NCBI GenBank assembly: GCA_028023455.1
Contig: JAQFVV010000063.1
Coordinates: forward strand, 6,655,157 to 6,719,156
Direction: 5' to 3'
Source: Epiperipatus broadwayi
Taxonomy: Eukaryota > Onychophora > Udeonychophora > Euonychophora > Peripatidae
DNA: 64,000 nucleotides
The stretch's first letter is position 1; the number at the start of each line of letters is the position of its first letter. The position numbers were made by a program, and so were the translations under genes. This document shows positions 12,013 through 25,414 of the stretch, piece after piece. A model generated the notes under the pieces. That model was given only the letters and a program-made list of their open reading frames with translations. It was not told where the DNA came from and made no database searches.

Positions 12013-14870
12013 ATATATACATATTATTCAGCATTATCAGGTTTAGGTTTTTATACTTTCTAAAGTAAAATGTTGGAGCTTGTTATTTGAACTGTGAAAA
12101 ATTTTTAATGATTGTACATCATTTCTTTTTTTTAAATATTGAAAGGAGCTCTGATAAAAACTGTTGTACAATAGAAACTGTCGTTTATATTGAATGTGTA
12201 ATATAATAAGTCTACATTTAAGAAGTGTTAGCATTGGTTATGTCTTAGTAATTCAATTATTCGTTTTATTTCACCTTTTTTTTTTTTTTAGTCTTAGAAG
12301 CCTTTCTAAATGCAAGTAAATTTTTTAGTTTAGTTTAAAATAATCTTATTAAGTTTTTTAATTATTTTATTTTACATTATACTGAGTGATTGTCTTTTTT
12401 AGCCTTTATTATGTATTTTATATACGTTTTAAGGTGTTTTGCTTATATATATCATTTATACTTCACTTTTTACTAAATATGCTATGAGAAAATGTGCAAA
12501 CAATATATATATATAATAATGAAATTGATGGTGCAAATATGATTTCATTTTAGTAGGCGTTAATTTGTATAAATTATTTTCTTATATTTAAAAAATGTTT
12601 TGTAAAAAACAAACAAAATATATGCAGACGTTTTACTTTTTTTTTTTTTTTAAATAAAATATATTTTGAAAAAAAAAATGTTTGCTGGCATTTTGCACTA
12701 GTTTATATATATAATATTTTGTAAACTAAATGGATTTATTTAATTTTTAATATTTTTTTTTTGTTTTGTCTACCCTATTTTTTTCAGTTTTGTAAATAGT
12801 AATGTGAATAATATATTAATGTCATTATTATTACCATCTTGATTTTTTGAAAAAAATCACTGTTTTTTAAAAAAATATCAGAACTCTATGAGATATAAAC
12901 AAGCATTCATAAAAAAAGTTGTAGCTAATAATTTAATAATAATAATTTGCATTTTTAATTTGGATTTTCATAACACTTAAAATCGCTTTTATTAATTACT
13001 AATCGACAGATATCAACTATTAATCAAGTGGAATGTGAAACAGTTTTAACGGGCTTTAAATCAAAGAATGCATAGAGGTAATAAACAAAATAATAACAAT
13101 GTAGGGATTCATATATTATTATTTTCTAGGCTTTTCTGATTTAAAAAATGTAAATACATTTAATTAGTATTTTCTTGAATAAAACAAAATAAAATTCTGA
13201 TACCATGTTCTTGTATGATTACACATAGATAATTCTATTGTTTGGGTTGACTTAATATCATAAGAGTAATTCTGTAGTTATAAGAAAAACTAATAAGCAT
13301 AGGATATAATCAAAACTAACACATAAACATTTTTAATAATTATCAAACTTTTGAAAATTATTATTATTAAAATAGATAATAATTATTTCAATTGAAAAAA
13401 AAAATTTAAAAACACTAAGTACTTTTAATAGTACATATTTCGGTTAATAAAAATTAACCCTTCAAGGATCACACTTCAAAAATAGAACGGCATTTACATC
13501 ATGTAGTGCCATAAACAGACATTAATTTCTAAAATAGTTAAAAGGAAAATATAGTGGCATTTTTTTTAATTAAATTAAAAATACTTTTGATATGTAGTGC
13601 ATCATATGAAATAAAATTTAGCAAACAATTGTTTAGCCTTTACCAAAATCAAACGTGTTTGCAAAGCATTAACCATAAATAACACACAAGCATACAGGTT
13701 CCTAAAAAGAATTAATATTTATTGATTGCTTACAATTTTTTTAAACATAATAGAAATGTTTCTGATACATCAGTAAGAATAAGTTATTATACAGCACCAT
13801 TCTAACAAGCTCAAACTAGTCGTAAAATACATATCAAGTTTTGAACCCAAATTATTATAAATTGGTCGTTAAATGATGAGTTTGCTTAAAAATTTTCTGT
13901 TATAAAACTATCAATGACGTTGTTTGTAAAATGGATTTTAAATGAGCAGTCTGTTTAAAAACAGTGTCTCATAATCATTGTCAGATAACATTCATTCACT
14001 TATATTAAAATCCATCTTATGACTGATAGTAAATTTATTTATATCTCATGCTTTTCTATTCTGTTTTTATTTCTCTAAAATAGAATCAATAATAGTCTTG
14101 CAGATGGCTTGTCTAAATATACATCTTAACAAGAACAACGGCTGTTGGATAACAAGTTTTTGAATTATTATATATATGTGTGTGTGATAAATAATACAGC
14201 GATTTATATAAATAATTCTATGGAATAAATATCTATATACTGTGATTGTGTTCAAACAATTATTGGAAAAATAAAGAGTGGTTCAATATGACAATGCGAT
14301 GTTTGGAAGGGCAGACTAAGACAAATAATAATTGCTGAATAAGTTATGTAAAGAATGTCATGATATTAAAGTAATGATTTTAGATTTTAAAATAATAAAA
14401 TAGACAATTAAAAATAACAATATTCTAGTTAAAAAAATTTTAAAATATTTGTATAACCAAAAATATGAATAAATGAAATAAAACTATTTAGTTTTGATCA
14501 CACAGATGGATAAAATATAATGGCGATATAGCAAGCAATTTTATTTTAAAATCATTTTATCTTCCAAATCCAAAAATAAAAATGTGAGTATATTATAAAA
14601 AGAAAGCAAGGAAAACATATAATGTCATTTTGCATTCTGGTTTATCTGAGCCCATCTGGTTGTCTGCAGACTTGATGTGAACTTTGCAATTCACAAAGAC
14701 TTTTTATTACTTTTGTAAAACTTATCTAATTTATATTTGTTAGTGTTTATAATTTAGAAATGTAATAAATGTATATTATATATATATATTAATTATAATA
14801 TTGTCATGAATAAATGATGAATTCATAGTATTATTTCCAGAAGCTTCCCTATAATAAAAATATAGTGGCT
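12013..14870. other. AT-rich, no gene seen
   Basis: Only short AT-driven ORFs, homopolymers and small TATATA tracts. No domain, splice-bounded exon or RNA gene was recognised. Confidence 0.6.
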
Positions 14871-14971
14871 AAATAGCTGGCGTTTCAGTACAATAATAAG
14901 TACTTTACTCACAGTTTCTTCTTTCTCAAACAGATCTGAGTAAAGTACTTATTATTGTACTGAAAGGTCAG

Positions 14972-14977
<6 letters not shown>
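14871..14977. repeat. 41-bp inverted repeat (snap-back)
   Basis: The arm at 14,871-14,911 (AAATAGCTGGCGTTTCAGTA onward) is almost perfectly inverted at 14,937-14,977, with a ~25-base spacer. The right arm runs straight into a TA microsatellite. Possibly a miniature fold-back element; no flanking duplication could be defined. Confidence 0.8.

Positions 14978-15048
<71 letters not shown>
14976..15048. repeat. TA microsatellite
   Basis: About 36 uninterrupted TA units directly follow the inverted repeat. Confidence 0.95.
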
Positions 15049-15049
<1 letters not shown>

Positions 15050-15074
15050 CATAAAAGCCACTCATCACTTAAAC

Positions 15075-16765
15075 CAGCAATACTCAAACCTGAAGCCTCT
15101 GGGCCACATGCAGCCTGCCAAGCTTTTATGTGTGGCCCAGCAATAGGCTAATGGTCAACATATGTGACAACACTCTTCTTAATTAATGAATAACTATGTG
15201 CAATTGATATTTTTTATCAATTCACTAATAACGTTATGTTTTGGGTTTTTTTTTTAATTTCACAGATCTAAAAAACCTGCCAAATCTGGACCAGAAATGC
15301 CAGAGTATCTTCATATATGACTTGTACTCACTCTCATCTGCTATCTTTAGCATTATTTTGCTGATTTTAGTACCTTCAGTATTTTTTTTGCAAGAAAAAA
15401 AATCCGTAAATATTTAAATTTAATGGTATAATAATGACATAAATCCATCTTTTCAAGCTCTGGTTGTTTTTTTCTTCACAAGGGAATACCAATCCATGAC
15501 TTCGACAGTTGTAATTCTACATTTTGAATTTGAAAACAAAAACATAATTTACTAAGCTTTTTTTTTTGCTCCACTTGTTTCTCAGATTTTAGTCAAAAAA
15601 ATTTACTTTTATACTAAAACATATTGATAAGTAATTCAATGAATTACTTCTGGAATTTATAATTGGATGGTAAGCATTTATTATAATTTGACAGTGTTAG
15701 ATTATTAACATCAAAGACAAATATATTTACTGCAGATTGTATAATTGACCAATCAGAAGTTTGAAACTTTAATTTTTAATCAATAGTCCATGCTTTTGAA
15801 AGCAAAGTGAAACATTTTAGTTTTATACGTGAATTAGTATACACAATATACACATAGATATGTAGTATTTTATATTAAACTATAATTTAAACATTACAAT
15901 GATGTCTCCAAGCAACAAACAAAAATTATCAGATGAAAATAGAATATTTCAAGACAACTGGGAAGAGGAATATTTTGTTGTGTTGAATAACAAAGGTTCA
16001 GCAACGTGTTTGATTTGTTGAGAAAGTGTCACATTAAAAAATATAACATTGATCGTCATTACACCATGAAACATAAATTGTTTAATGACACTTTTGCTCA
16101 TGGGTCTTTAATAAGAAGTGAAAAATTAGCTTTCTTCAAGAAATCATTGCAACAGCAACAAAATGTTATGTCAGTGGCAATCTCACAAGAAGCAGTGGTG
16201 ACATGAGCATCATATGAAATTTGTTATATACTTGGCAAAAATATAAAACCATTTACGGATGCTGAAGTTGTGAAAAAATGTTTCCTAAATGCTTCAAATA
16301 TATTATTTGATAAATTTAATAATAAAAGTCAAATATTATTACAAATTAAGAAATTACAACTGTCCGATTCTACCTGTATTAGATGTATTGAAGATATTGC
16401 AAAACATATTTTGATAACATAATAGAAGATTTGAAAAACTGCAAATATTTTAGTTTGGCTGTTGATTCTAGTACTGACATTTCAGCAACATCACAATGTG
16501 CTATTTCTCATCAGATACTGTATGGAACATAATTCAAATTTGTGAAGATTTTTTGAAATTTTTTCTTATGAAGAATCAAACTAGAGGTAGTGATTTTCTC
16601 AATATTATTTGTACTTTTCTGGAGAAGAAGAATATTGAAATAAAAAAATTGTTTTCTATTTGCACTGATGGATGTTCTTCAATGATTGGATCCAAAAAGG
16701 GATTTGTTTCCCTATTAAAAAAAAATATAATCCAACAAATCTTTTATCATTTCATTGTTTAATAA
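15075..16765 (+). mobile_element. hAT transposon, left part
   Basis: CAGCAATACTCAAACCTGAA at 15,075 followed by GGGCCACATGCAGCC and TGTGGCCCAG resembles hAT terminal and subterminal sequence. The transposase relic begins about 830 bases inside. The element stops abruptly near 16,765, where Penelope-like sequence begins. No matching right terminal repeat was found downstream, so the 3' part is missing. Confidence 0.65.
15902..16765 (+). pseudogene. hAT transposase relic (ZBED/GTF2IRD2-like)
   Basis: From an ATG pair at 15,899-15,904 the translation has a BED-like zinc finger: TCLIC, then RHYTMKHK (C-x2-C...H-x4-H). It continues with a long helical segment (RSEKLAFFKKSLQQQQNVM), ASYEICYILGKNIKPFTDAE and CTDGCSSMIGSKKGFVSLLK, then SFHCLI. 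This order matches the hAT group from which vertebrate GTF2IRD2 and several ZBED proteins derive. TGA codons at about 16,018 and 16,204 and a frameshift in the A run near 16,035 interrupt it. The catalytic C-terminal half and dimerisation region are absent. It would have bound transposon ends and cut DNA; this copy is dead. Confidence 0.75.
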
Positions 16766-17466
16766 AAAATATTGAAAAAAGAGGATATATTTCTTGGTAT
16801 TTAAATATGCCAATAATACATAAATTATCCATTTTAAAATCATTGTTATTTAGGAATAATAAGTTATGTAAATATAGTTCTGATAAAATAAGTAACATAA
16901 ATGTATTTACTAAGGATTTGTTAAATATTAGATATGATCATAAATTAATTTATAATATTGTTACTAACTTTAATAATAATAGTAATATTTTAAGTACTAT
17001 AGATAATGATAAAATCAAATATACTTGAATATCAATACCATTTATTTGTAATGAACAAGTGAAATTTATAAAACAGATATATAAAAATATATGTTGAGTC
17101 ACATTTTATACTACTCCTAATTTAAATAGATTAATAAATAATTCAAAAAATAGATGTAATATTTGTGTTTGTGGAAAGGCATATATAGGTGAATCTCGAT
17201 GTACATTGGAGAAAAGATCAAAGGAGCATTTGTTGTTATATAAACGAGTACAAAAATCAAGACAAGAGAATGTTAGAAATGATGATGTATCACTGTCAGT
17301 ATTTTTTGATCATAATGTAACATCTAATTATGGTTTTGATTTTGAGTATTGAAAAAAATAATAATAAACACAAAATTAAAGAAGCTATGTTAATAAAAAG
17401 TGAAAAGCAACATTTGATAAATAGATAGGCTGCCAATATAAAAATGAATGAATTGTGGGAAAATTG
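16766..17466 (+). pseudogene. Penelope-like element 3' end with GIY-YIG domain
   Basis: Directly after the hAT SFHCLI motif the frame continues with KRGYISWYLNMPIIHKLSIL, which resembles the end of a Penelope-type reverse transcriptase. About 100 codons later comes CNICVCGKAYIGESRCTLEK with RSKEH, the CGK-x-YIG-E core (YIG codons from 17,182) and Arg/Glu-His pattern of the GIY-YIG endonuclease that Penelope-like elements carry at their C-terminus. A Lys-rich C-terminal tail follows (around MLIKSEKQHL). TGA codons at 17,026, about 17,095 and about 17,350 break the frame. The reverse transcriptase core is missing upstream, so this is a 5'-truncated insertion. It matters because Penelope-like elements are a known source of hammerhead ribozymes such as those found elsewhere in this window. 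Confidence 0.75.
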
Positions 17467-20400
17467 ATATATGATGTATTTCTTTTTTGTTTACATTTGT
17501 AACGGTTTTTTGTAATACAATTTGAATCTAGTTAATAATGACTACATAGATAGTTGAAAGTACTTCTATTAAATTGTGGTATATATTTGTTTTTTAAAAT
17601 ATTTTTTACTGTATTAATTATTGTATTGTTTTGAATAATTATATATATTTTATTATAATTGGAATGCAGACATTGATTAATATATATATATATGTGTGTG
17701 TGTGTGTGATTTAAATAAATCTAGCATGGTATGTATTATTAAAAATATAAGTTAAAAAGTTCAATCATGTATTATATAGGACAGATTAAATATATTCAGA
17801 AATTGCATCCACACATGTCAATTGTATTGCAAATACTAATGTGTGTCAAATAGACACTTATATGTAAAATTTTAATCACTTTTTTATTAAATGTCATTTC
17901 AAACATGTGAATTTTCTATCAAGCCACATGTCAGTGTGCTGAATAGGTTTTAAGTAAACCTAATGTATTAATCATGTAAATCATAATGTAATAACCTGAG
18001 TTGTGTGAAGTAATTTTGAAAGTCATAAATGAAATATTTTTTCTATATATTAGAGAAAATCAGAAGTGTTTAATTGTAGAGCCATAATCTAAAGACTTTA
18101 ATATCATTTTTTATTCTTATTAATAAACTTGAAATCAATTGTTAAAAATTGTATTGCATCATCTGTTGGTCACCATAACAGTACTTGAGTTTGTATTTTT
18201 CAGAGATAGATTTGAGTATAACTGTTGAATATATGAATGGGGGAGTTTAATTAGTACTTTTGGGAATCCAGTGATGATGATAATCGATCATCCTGGTTGA
18301 TGCATAAGATTATATTCTTTAAATCTCATGCATTATATCTGACTTTTAGTTTAGTCTTGTTAGAAATTAAATTTATAATTGCCAGTACATTAATAGTACT
18401 AAATGGCCAGAACATTAATGATGATCAGCATGGTTTAAAATCCCAGCATTATTGTTTTTTTTTATTTTTGATTATGATGTATTTAGATGGATTTGGCACT
18501 TAAGTGGTGCATCCAAAGTTATGTTTAAATAATTTCCCAAGCTGGCAAAAGTTCAATAGTGAGCATGGTCTACAGAAGACCCATTTCCAATCCAGTCACT
18601 GGTTTGACTGTTGATTTATATTTTTATTGTTCAAATCTGGCTACAAGATGGACTTTTGATTTATTGTATTGATAGCCATTGATGATAATGAATGGCTTAT
18701 TTTTACTTATTCATAATGCTGGTGGATTTATAGTTAATCGTGGTTGCTCTGAGGATTTAATTGGGTTGATTTCACTCAGAGATCTCATAATCTTATGCTT
18801 TCTTTAATTGATAAACATTGTTATAAATTTTGAACTGGGGTTGCCATTATCCCAGGTTCACACTATCTTTCAATCTGTTATCTCCCATCCTGTTACAATA
18901 TATATATATAATAACAAAACTTAAATATATTCCATATATTGATATTAGCGGACATTTATTTTGTTTTATATATATATAAGTAAATGTGTAATAAAAATTT
19001 GTAGTCATAATTCTTTTATGATTTTATTTTTAAAAAAAGATCAGATATAAACTATAAGATAAGATTTGCAGGCAACAAAATATTTATCAGGGTTTTAATT
19101 AATATATTAGTTATTTTGAAGCAATTTTTATCAAATAAAATCAGACAACAAAAATTTAAAAAATTAATATGTTAACAAGTATTTTATTGATTATAAAAAT
19201 AAAAAATAATCAATTGTTTTATTGTTCATGAGTTCATAAAAAGTTAAAGCATTATAAATAAGGATAGAGCCAAAATACATTCTATGAACATCTACTGCTA
19301 CATTAAATCATCCATAAGATGATTATAAAAATATATTTGATGAATAAAATTCAACAAATAGCATATATAATAAAAGAAAAAAACAAGAATATTTGGATAT
19401 TAATAGAATTTAAAATTACTAAAAAAAACTAGATGATTCAAAATATTAATAACAATTTATTACCTTTATGAGCCTATAATGTTAATCCATAGATTGTAGG
19501 CATCTAGAAAGAGGGAGAAGGAATTTGAACTATAAAATATTCCTGCAAAGTAATATTACTTAAATTGACTTTATATGAACTTAGTCTGTAATAATATTTA
19601 AATCCTGCAAGATTTTTTTTTGCCCTGAGCATTACTATGTAGACTGTTGTTGTCATAAATATAAAATTTTGAAATAAATATTTTTCTCTGCAAATTACTT
19701 GATAATGTTGAATAAATATGATTTATCAGAAGTATTCTACTATTAAATATTCTTATTATGATTAAAAATTAGGATCATTTGTATGACGGTTTAACTTGGA
19801 AACTTTAATTTAAATACTAGTGAACTATTTATTGCAGCTTATTAAATATATGTCACAATTTAAATTCATGATAGTTGTTTGAATGCTCATAGATATAATT
19901 TATTATTTGCCAGCATATAATCATCTGAAGTTTTTATTAAGGATATCCAAAAGCAGTTTTATATTTTATAGTTTATATTCTAAATTTTGATATTTTAATT
20001 GTATTGTGTTTTATGATGAATATTCTTGTTGTCCACAATACTTTATTTGCCACATTTACCTACTCACATTCCAGTGAAATAATTATGAAAAGAAGAAAGA
20101 AAAAGGCAGTAGGACTTTAATCTATTTTATTATTTATTTAATAATAAAAAATTGAATTTTACTTGTATTTATGATTTTTGCATACCATATTTTGTTTCAT
20201 GTGCATATTATTTTCACATATGAAATATTTTGAAATATTTTAAGTTAAAGTTCTCAGAATAGTAATTTATCATAATTGTATATTTTAAAATAGTATGTGT
20301 TTCACTTTTTACATATGAATTATTTATTTATTGAGGTGCATTGTTAGGTTATAATCTGTTTAAGTACATGTATGTTTCTATTATTTATTTTATGCTTATT

Positions 20401-22856
20401 CATTGTTTAATATTAATGGAGCCATATTTGGCATTAGTTATTATTTATTATCTTTCACATTTGTTAGCAATATTATTTTTGTTAGAGATTGTAGCTTTGA
20501 TATTTTTATTTTAGAAATGCTTATTTATGTCAGTATGTTTATAGATAGTAGTATTAATCTCTTTTTTATCATTTTGATAATGTATTTTACAACCAATTGT
20601 TACATTAGTCTCTTTCTTATTGTTTTCCAGTATATATTTCAAGAAATGGTGTAATTGTCTTGCTCTTATTATTTATTGTCTTGCTAGCATATGTATGCTC
20701 ATACGCATATATTTTTGGAGATAATAGCTTTGAGGCTCTCTATTTTAAGGCAATTACTATTTAATATTTTGTTCTTGATGTGAAGTCTCATTATATTTTT
20801 TGACTAATGACAAAGTTCTAGATCCTTTATTAGCCCTCAAACATAGTGCATTTTAATGAGCTATGCTATCAAAACTTTTATTTTGCTTTCTTAATTATTT
20901 GAAGATGGATTTTGTTTGTAGTTTGTAATATGTTTAGTAAAGCATGTGTAATATTTTACCATGCTTTTATCTGGCATTTAGTAGCCTTTATCAAGGTATT
21001 GGGGAATTGTACATTACCTCTATAATATTCTTGGTTGGCTCAGATGTGAATAATTTATTGTAGATGTGTAAGTTCTATATTTGAACTTTGCTAATAATGA
21101 GGGCAAAATATGATAAATAATTAATTGTAAATTTTTTAAAATGTATTTAGGCATAAATAAACAATATACATCTGCCTTATTACTCCTTCATCACTAGATT
21201 GGTAAGCTAATATTAATTTTGAGTATATTAAATATTCATAAAAAGGACACTACCTATAAAGGTTATTATTAATATATAAATGCATTGATAAGTGAGAATA
21301 TTTTGGTAATTAAACAGTAGAAAGTTTATTTTCATCTGCTAGATTAATTTTTCATTAATGCAATTGAATTTACTATTTTTTATAAAGCATGATGTAAATT
21401 TTAATCCTTCTATTATAAATTTTGAGGAAGTGTGTGAAAGCTTTTCACTATGTGGACTCACATAGGAGTATTTATAATTTTGTATTTGTTTTTATCTAGA
21501 ATAAATATTTGTTTTTGTTGTTAAAGAAATTTCTCATTGTAGTTTATACACATCATATCATCTATCAACCAGAAATCATTTCACATATTGACTAGAAATC
21601 TAAATACTTTTAAATTATTACAAATTATTTTGTGTATTTGATAAAGAGTACATGACATTGAGGCTAAAAAGAGTCACTTTATTGATTTATTTAAGCTTTA
21701 GTAGATCATCTAATAATATGTATTTTGCTTAATAAAAAATTACAAGGTGATTTATTACTTTGTATCATTTTAACTAATTTAGTTTGCTTATTTCAAATCA
21801 TTGTATATGTTTATTCTAAAATCATTTTCATATTTGAAGATCATATTTATTAGTCTGTGATAAAATTTAATTTACAAGAACCTAGTTCATATTTATAAGA
21901 TGTTTAAATAGATTTATTCAGGAATATGTAGAATGGTTATTAAATACCTTATCCATTCTGAATATCTGAATGTAATCCTAGATCATTTATTATTTTATTT
22001 TAAAATTAAGAAATCAATCTTATGTTATTTAAATTAGCAATTATTATCATAATTATGATAAGACATTAGCTTAGGGAAAGTGTATGTCTTATTTATTTTA
22101 TTGACAAGGATATCATTCAATCTATAGAGTGAAAGAGAATTTATTTTATAATTTAAATGAGATCATATTACCTTGAGACATCCTGATTTCTTTTATGAAC
22201 CATGTTATTTGAATTTATTTTGATAATGAAGATTTTACATTCACAAAATGGATCTTAAGTTGCATAGATTTTCAAATAACTTTTTAAATTTTATAAGAAT
22301 TAAATAATATTTATCTGATCAAAGCAATGAGATGCTTAGAAGATACTGAGATGGATTAAGTAGTGATGGCAGTAGTATTCATAGAAGAAAGAAATTTAAA
22401 TGTAACCTCAATGGCATATGCTCACAATATTAATTGTTTGTTATTTGTGTGCTAGAGTGAGTTGAGATTTCTCCTCTTCTTAAATTATTAGCCATGTTGC
22501 TTTATATTTTATAGTATTATAAATGATTATCCCTGTATATGTTCTTATTGCAGCATATGACATTTATTGTCTATACCCACTGAACTTAGCTATTATTACT
22601 TGCCTTTTTAGCTTATAATACATGCCATCTGCAGTTTGGATCATCTGCTTGCTCTCTAGGTTACAATTTGGTTTTTTCACTGTATTAGATTGAATATAGA
22701 GGATTTAAGCATTTTTGTACTCATTTGTTGTTTATCTTAATCTCTCTGTCATCTCTTGAGGATGGGGGGCATTGTTATTTAAAATAAACATTTCTGTTTA
22801 AAATATACTAAAATACATATGGGGGATATGCAAGATATATTTGAAACATATTTATA
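17467..22856. other. 5.4 kb AT-rich, no gene supported
   Basis: No complete ORF or RNA gene. Around 18,300-18,900 base composition is less extreme, and INDDQHGLKSQH (about 18,400) vaguely recalls a reverse-transcriptase QHGF motif; this is too weak to call. TATATA tracts occur near 17,680, 18,900 and 18,970. The rest (19,000-22,850) is monotonous AT-rich DNA. Confidence 0.55.
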
Positions 22857-23750
22857 CACCTGGGTCTCGTTTTATGCAGTAGATAGGTTTCTCAAAAAAT
22901 GTGCACAAAAGAAATTGCACAAAAATAGACTTAACTTACTTTGAAAAATGGGGATAGGGGTTGTAATTTTCAGAAATCGCATAAAAGCAAAGCAAGAAGG
23001 AAAAATTACTTTAAAATTCACATTAAAAAAATAAGGAAATAAAGTACGACTAATAAAAAATTTGAAAAAGAATAATACAAGACAGACTTTTTTTACTTTT
23101 TTTATTAACTACATTATTTAATTTTACATTTTTTCATACATATTTTAATAATTAGTGGTTATTTGGCTATTTGACAATATGCGTTCATTTGTGAAATGTT
23201 AAAAAATCAGATTTGTCATGTGACATACAACTAGCACCACTTTCAGTCTTGAGCTGTGTTAATTGTTTTTTTGTTTCTATATTAAAAAAATGAGATCATA
23301 ATAAAAACAAAAAGATTATAGATTATCATTAGAAAGATTATTTTCAGTTTATAAAATCAATAAAATCTTAGTTATTATTTATTTTAAAAATCTAAAAAAT
23401 TATTTATTTCTGTTATAATTAACAAAATACATTTTAAAAGTTTAAATTTTTTTAATATTTATTGCGATATTTTAAATCTATTATTATTCTTATTTACTCA
23501 TTAGTATAAGTAGGTTATTTATATAGAAGCTATTATTATAAATACAGCTTCAGGCCATATTCACGTTAGCTGCTAATATAACGGTATATTTTTGAAAAAA
23601 AAAAAAAATTTCAAGTCAAAATAAGTTCTTAATAATTTAAATTTCTTGATATCTAATAAATATAGTGAAATATGAAAGATATTAAAAAGAAACATGAATC
23701 GCATAACTTCAAAATCACATTAAAATAATCCACATAAAATGAGACACGTG
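22857..23750. mobile_element. pogo/Tigger-like miniature element
   Basis: The left end CACCTGGGTCTCGTTTTATG and the inverted right end CACGTGTCTCATTTTATG are imperfect terminal inverted repeats, each flanked by TA (22,855-22,856 and 23,751-23,752). TA duplication and CTCGTTTTATG-type ends are typical of the pogo/Tigger branch of Tc1/mariner. The 894-bp interior is AT-rich with no transposase, so the copy is non-autonomous. Confidence 0.6.
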
Positions 23751-23984
23751 TAACTTGCTTAATAATAAGAGGTAATCATGAAAGAATATTTAAAATTTTC
23801 TTAAATTCTGTTTTGATTAATATCAGATATGTTTAAAAAACTTAAGTGACAAAATAATAGTTCAAATATGATAAAAAACTGAAAACAAGTTAAAAACAAT
23901 GTTTTACAAAAAAATTACAGAGTGTATATTTATAAATTTACAGTTAGTTTTTAAACTACATAGAAAAATTTTGAAAAAAACATT

Positions 23985-24801
23985 ATATTAGATATCTATT
24001 TACAAAAATTGATAATTGTAATAATAAATAAATAATTATAATTTTTAAATATCTCTAATTGCCAAGCAGCAGTAAACTACCTCCTACTGAGTTATGTACA
24101 ATCGAAAATCAATTAAAAGATAGAATGATACCATTTTATCTTTGGGATCTCTTTTTATATAAGCTTAGTTTTTGACTTAGTTTTTAAATTATACGGTAAA
24201 TTGTGTCTATTGTTTTAATTCACGTACAGATTAAACACTCTGCAATGATCACTAATATATTCAAAGGATGAAGAATGAATATTACTTTTAACAACGTTTA
24301 AACATTAAATGAATTATTAGCTTTAATAACTTTGATAATAAATAAATAATTTAACTTTGAAATATCTGTAATTACAAATTGTAAGTAACGAGCTCCCGCG
24401 AAATTATTTAGCTCAAAAACCAAAGAAAAAATAAAATGATACGATTTTAGTTTTGGGCTCTGTTTTTATATAAGCTTAGTTTTTTGACTTCGTTTTTAAA
24501 TTATACAGTGATTTTTTTTTTTTTCAAATGTCATAGCATCGGCCGGGAGGCGAACCCACAACCGTCTGCAAACAACTACTTGCTTGCAAGGCTGCGGCGA
24601 TGACCTCTCGGCTAACAACACTTGACAATTATACGGTAATTTTTGTCTATGTTTCAATATATATACTGACTAAAAATGTTCTGCAGTCATTATTAATTTA
24701 GGATGATGAACGAGTCTCACTTTTAACAATCTTTGAAGATTAAGTGAAATATTAGTTTTAATAACCGTAATAGTAAATAAATAATCATAACTTTTAAATA
24801 T
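23985..24801 (+). repeat. Tandem ~315-bp repeat R2, forward copies
   Basis: Two to three forward copies of a unit that contains AATAAATAAT...AAATATCTGTAATT, TTTGGGCTCTGTTTTTATAT, AAGCTTAGTTTTTGACTT and AAATTATACGGTAA. Landmarks recur about 317 bases apart (24,033 and 24,350) and again near 24,782 after a SINE insertion. Part of the unit also appears near 28,420 (AACTACTTTCCAATGAGTTAC) and 45,500. Function and class are unknown. Confidence 0.65.
24511..24626 (-). mobile_element. tRNA-derived SINE
   Basis: On the minus strand: TAGCCGAGAGGTCATCGC (A-box-like), then GTGGGTTCGCCTCCC (B-box-like), then CCGGCCGATGCTATGACATT and an A run. It is flanked by AATTATACAGT (24,499-24,509) and AATTATACGGT (24,627-24,637), a 10-of-11 target duplication taken from the R2 repeat. 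RNA polymerase III would transcribe an intact copy from the internal boxes. Its 3' part is shared with the SINE at 25,664. Confidence 0.7.
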
Positions 24802-25414
24802 TGTTAAAACAGGCAAAACTCACTATACGTATTGCCACAAACAGCAAGCTAGAGTAATAAATGGATGCCAGAAGGCTTGTGCATAAAATCCCCATCCAGT
24901 ACCTACACATCCACTATCCCCAGACTATTTTCTGGCTTGTGGCCTTCATCAGTGAAGAGCCTTGGATCTGAGAGCACTGCATTTAGATCTTAGTATCTAC
25001 TGCAACCCACCTTTTATCTCCACTTATGAGTCTTAAACCGAAAAAACCTTAATGTTTTCAATCCAAGCCCATCAGCTTATGTAGTCATATGGGTCTGAAC
25101 TCAGTTCAGTACTCATACATTTTAGTATTTTTGGTTCTTTAATAACCATAGCCACTACTATCCTATTAGGCAGGATTGGTTTTAAGCCAATAAACATCAC
25201 ATGACCACCACTTCTTGTGCTTGTGTATAACTGTTGTTAAAACTAGTCTGGGGATAGTGGATGAGTAGGCACTACATGGGGATTTTATGCACAAGTCTTC
25301 TGGCATACATTGATTATGCTAGCTTACTGTGTGTGACAATACGTATAATGAGTTTTGCCTGTTTTAACAACAGTTATACACAAGCATAAGAAGTGGTGGT
25401 CATGTGATGTTTAT
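24802..25414. repeat. Fold-back element, ribozyme family 1
   Basis: The arm at 24,802-24,925 (from TTGTTAAAACAGGCAAAACT) is inverted at 25,245-25,370. A second inverted pair, 25,190-25,242 with 25,361-25,414, flanks the right arm, as if permuted units of one sequence lie head to head. The spacer holds ATATGGGTCTGAACTCAGTT, also found in the 46.2-47.4 kb array, so the families are related. A hammerhead motif lies at 24,917-24,958. Confidence 0.75.
24917..24958 (-). ncRNA. Hammerhead ribozyme-like motif, family 1
   Basis: Minus strand: core CTGATGA (24,952-24,946), stem II GGC-CACAA-GCC with one A on each side, then GAAA (24,932-24,929). Stem III is a single A-U pair over AUAG, and the cleavage site GUC lies at 24,925-24,923. 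Stem I pairs TCTTCA (24,958-24,953) with TGGGGA (24,922-24,917), six pairs including two G-U. All invariant core bases are present. Confidence 0.6.

Noticed and set aside
16018-17350. TGA read as tryptophan (altered code)
   Set aside because: TAA and TAG also interrupt related remnants (for example at 9,913-10,340 and 58,360), frameshifts co-occur, and some TGAs fall where relatives have no Trp. Ordinary decay suffices.
18297-18503. Reverse-transcriptase fragment around INDDQHGLKSQH
   Set aside because: Only one weak motif, with no flanking reverse-transcriptase blocks in any frame.
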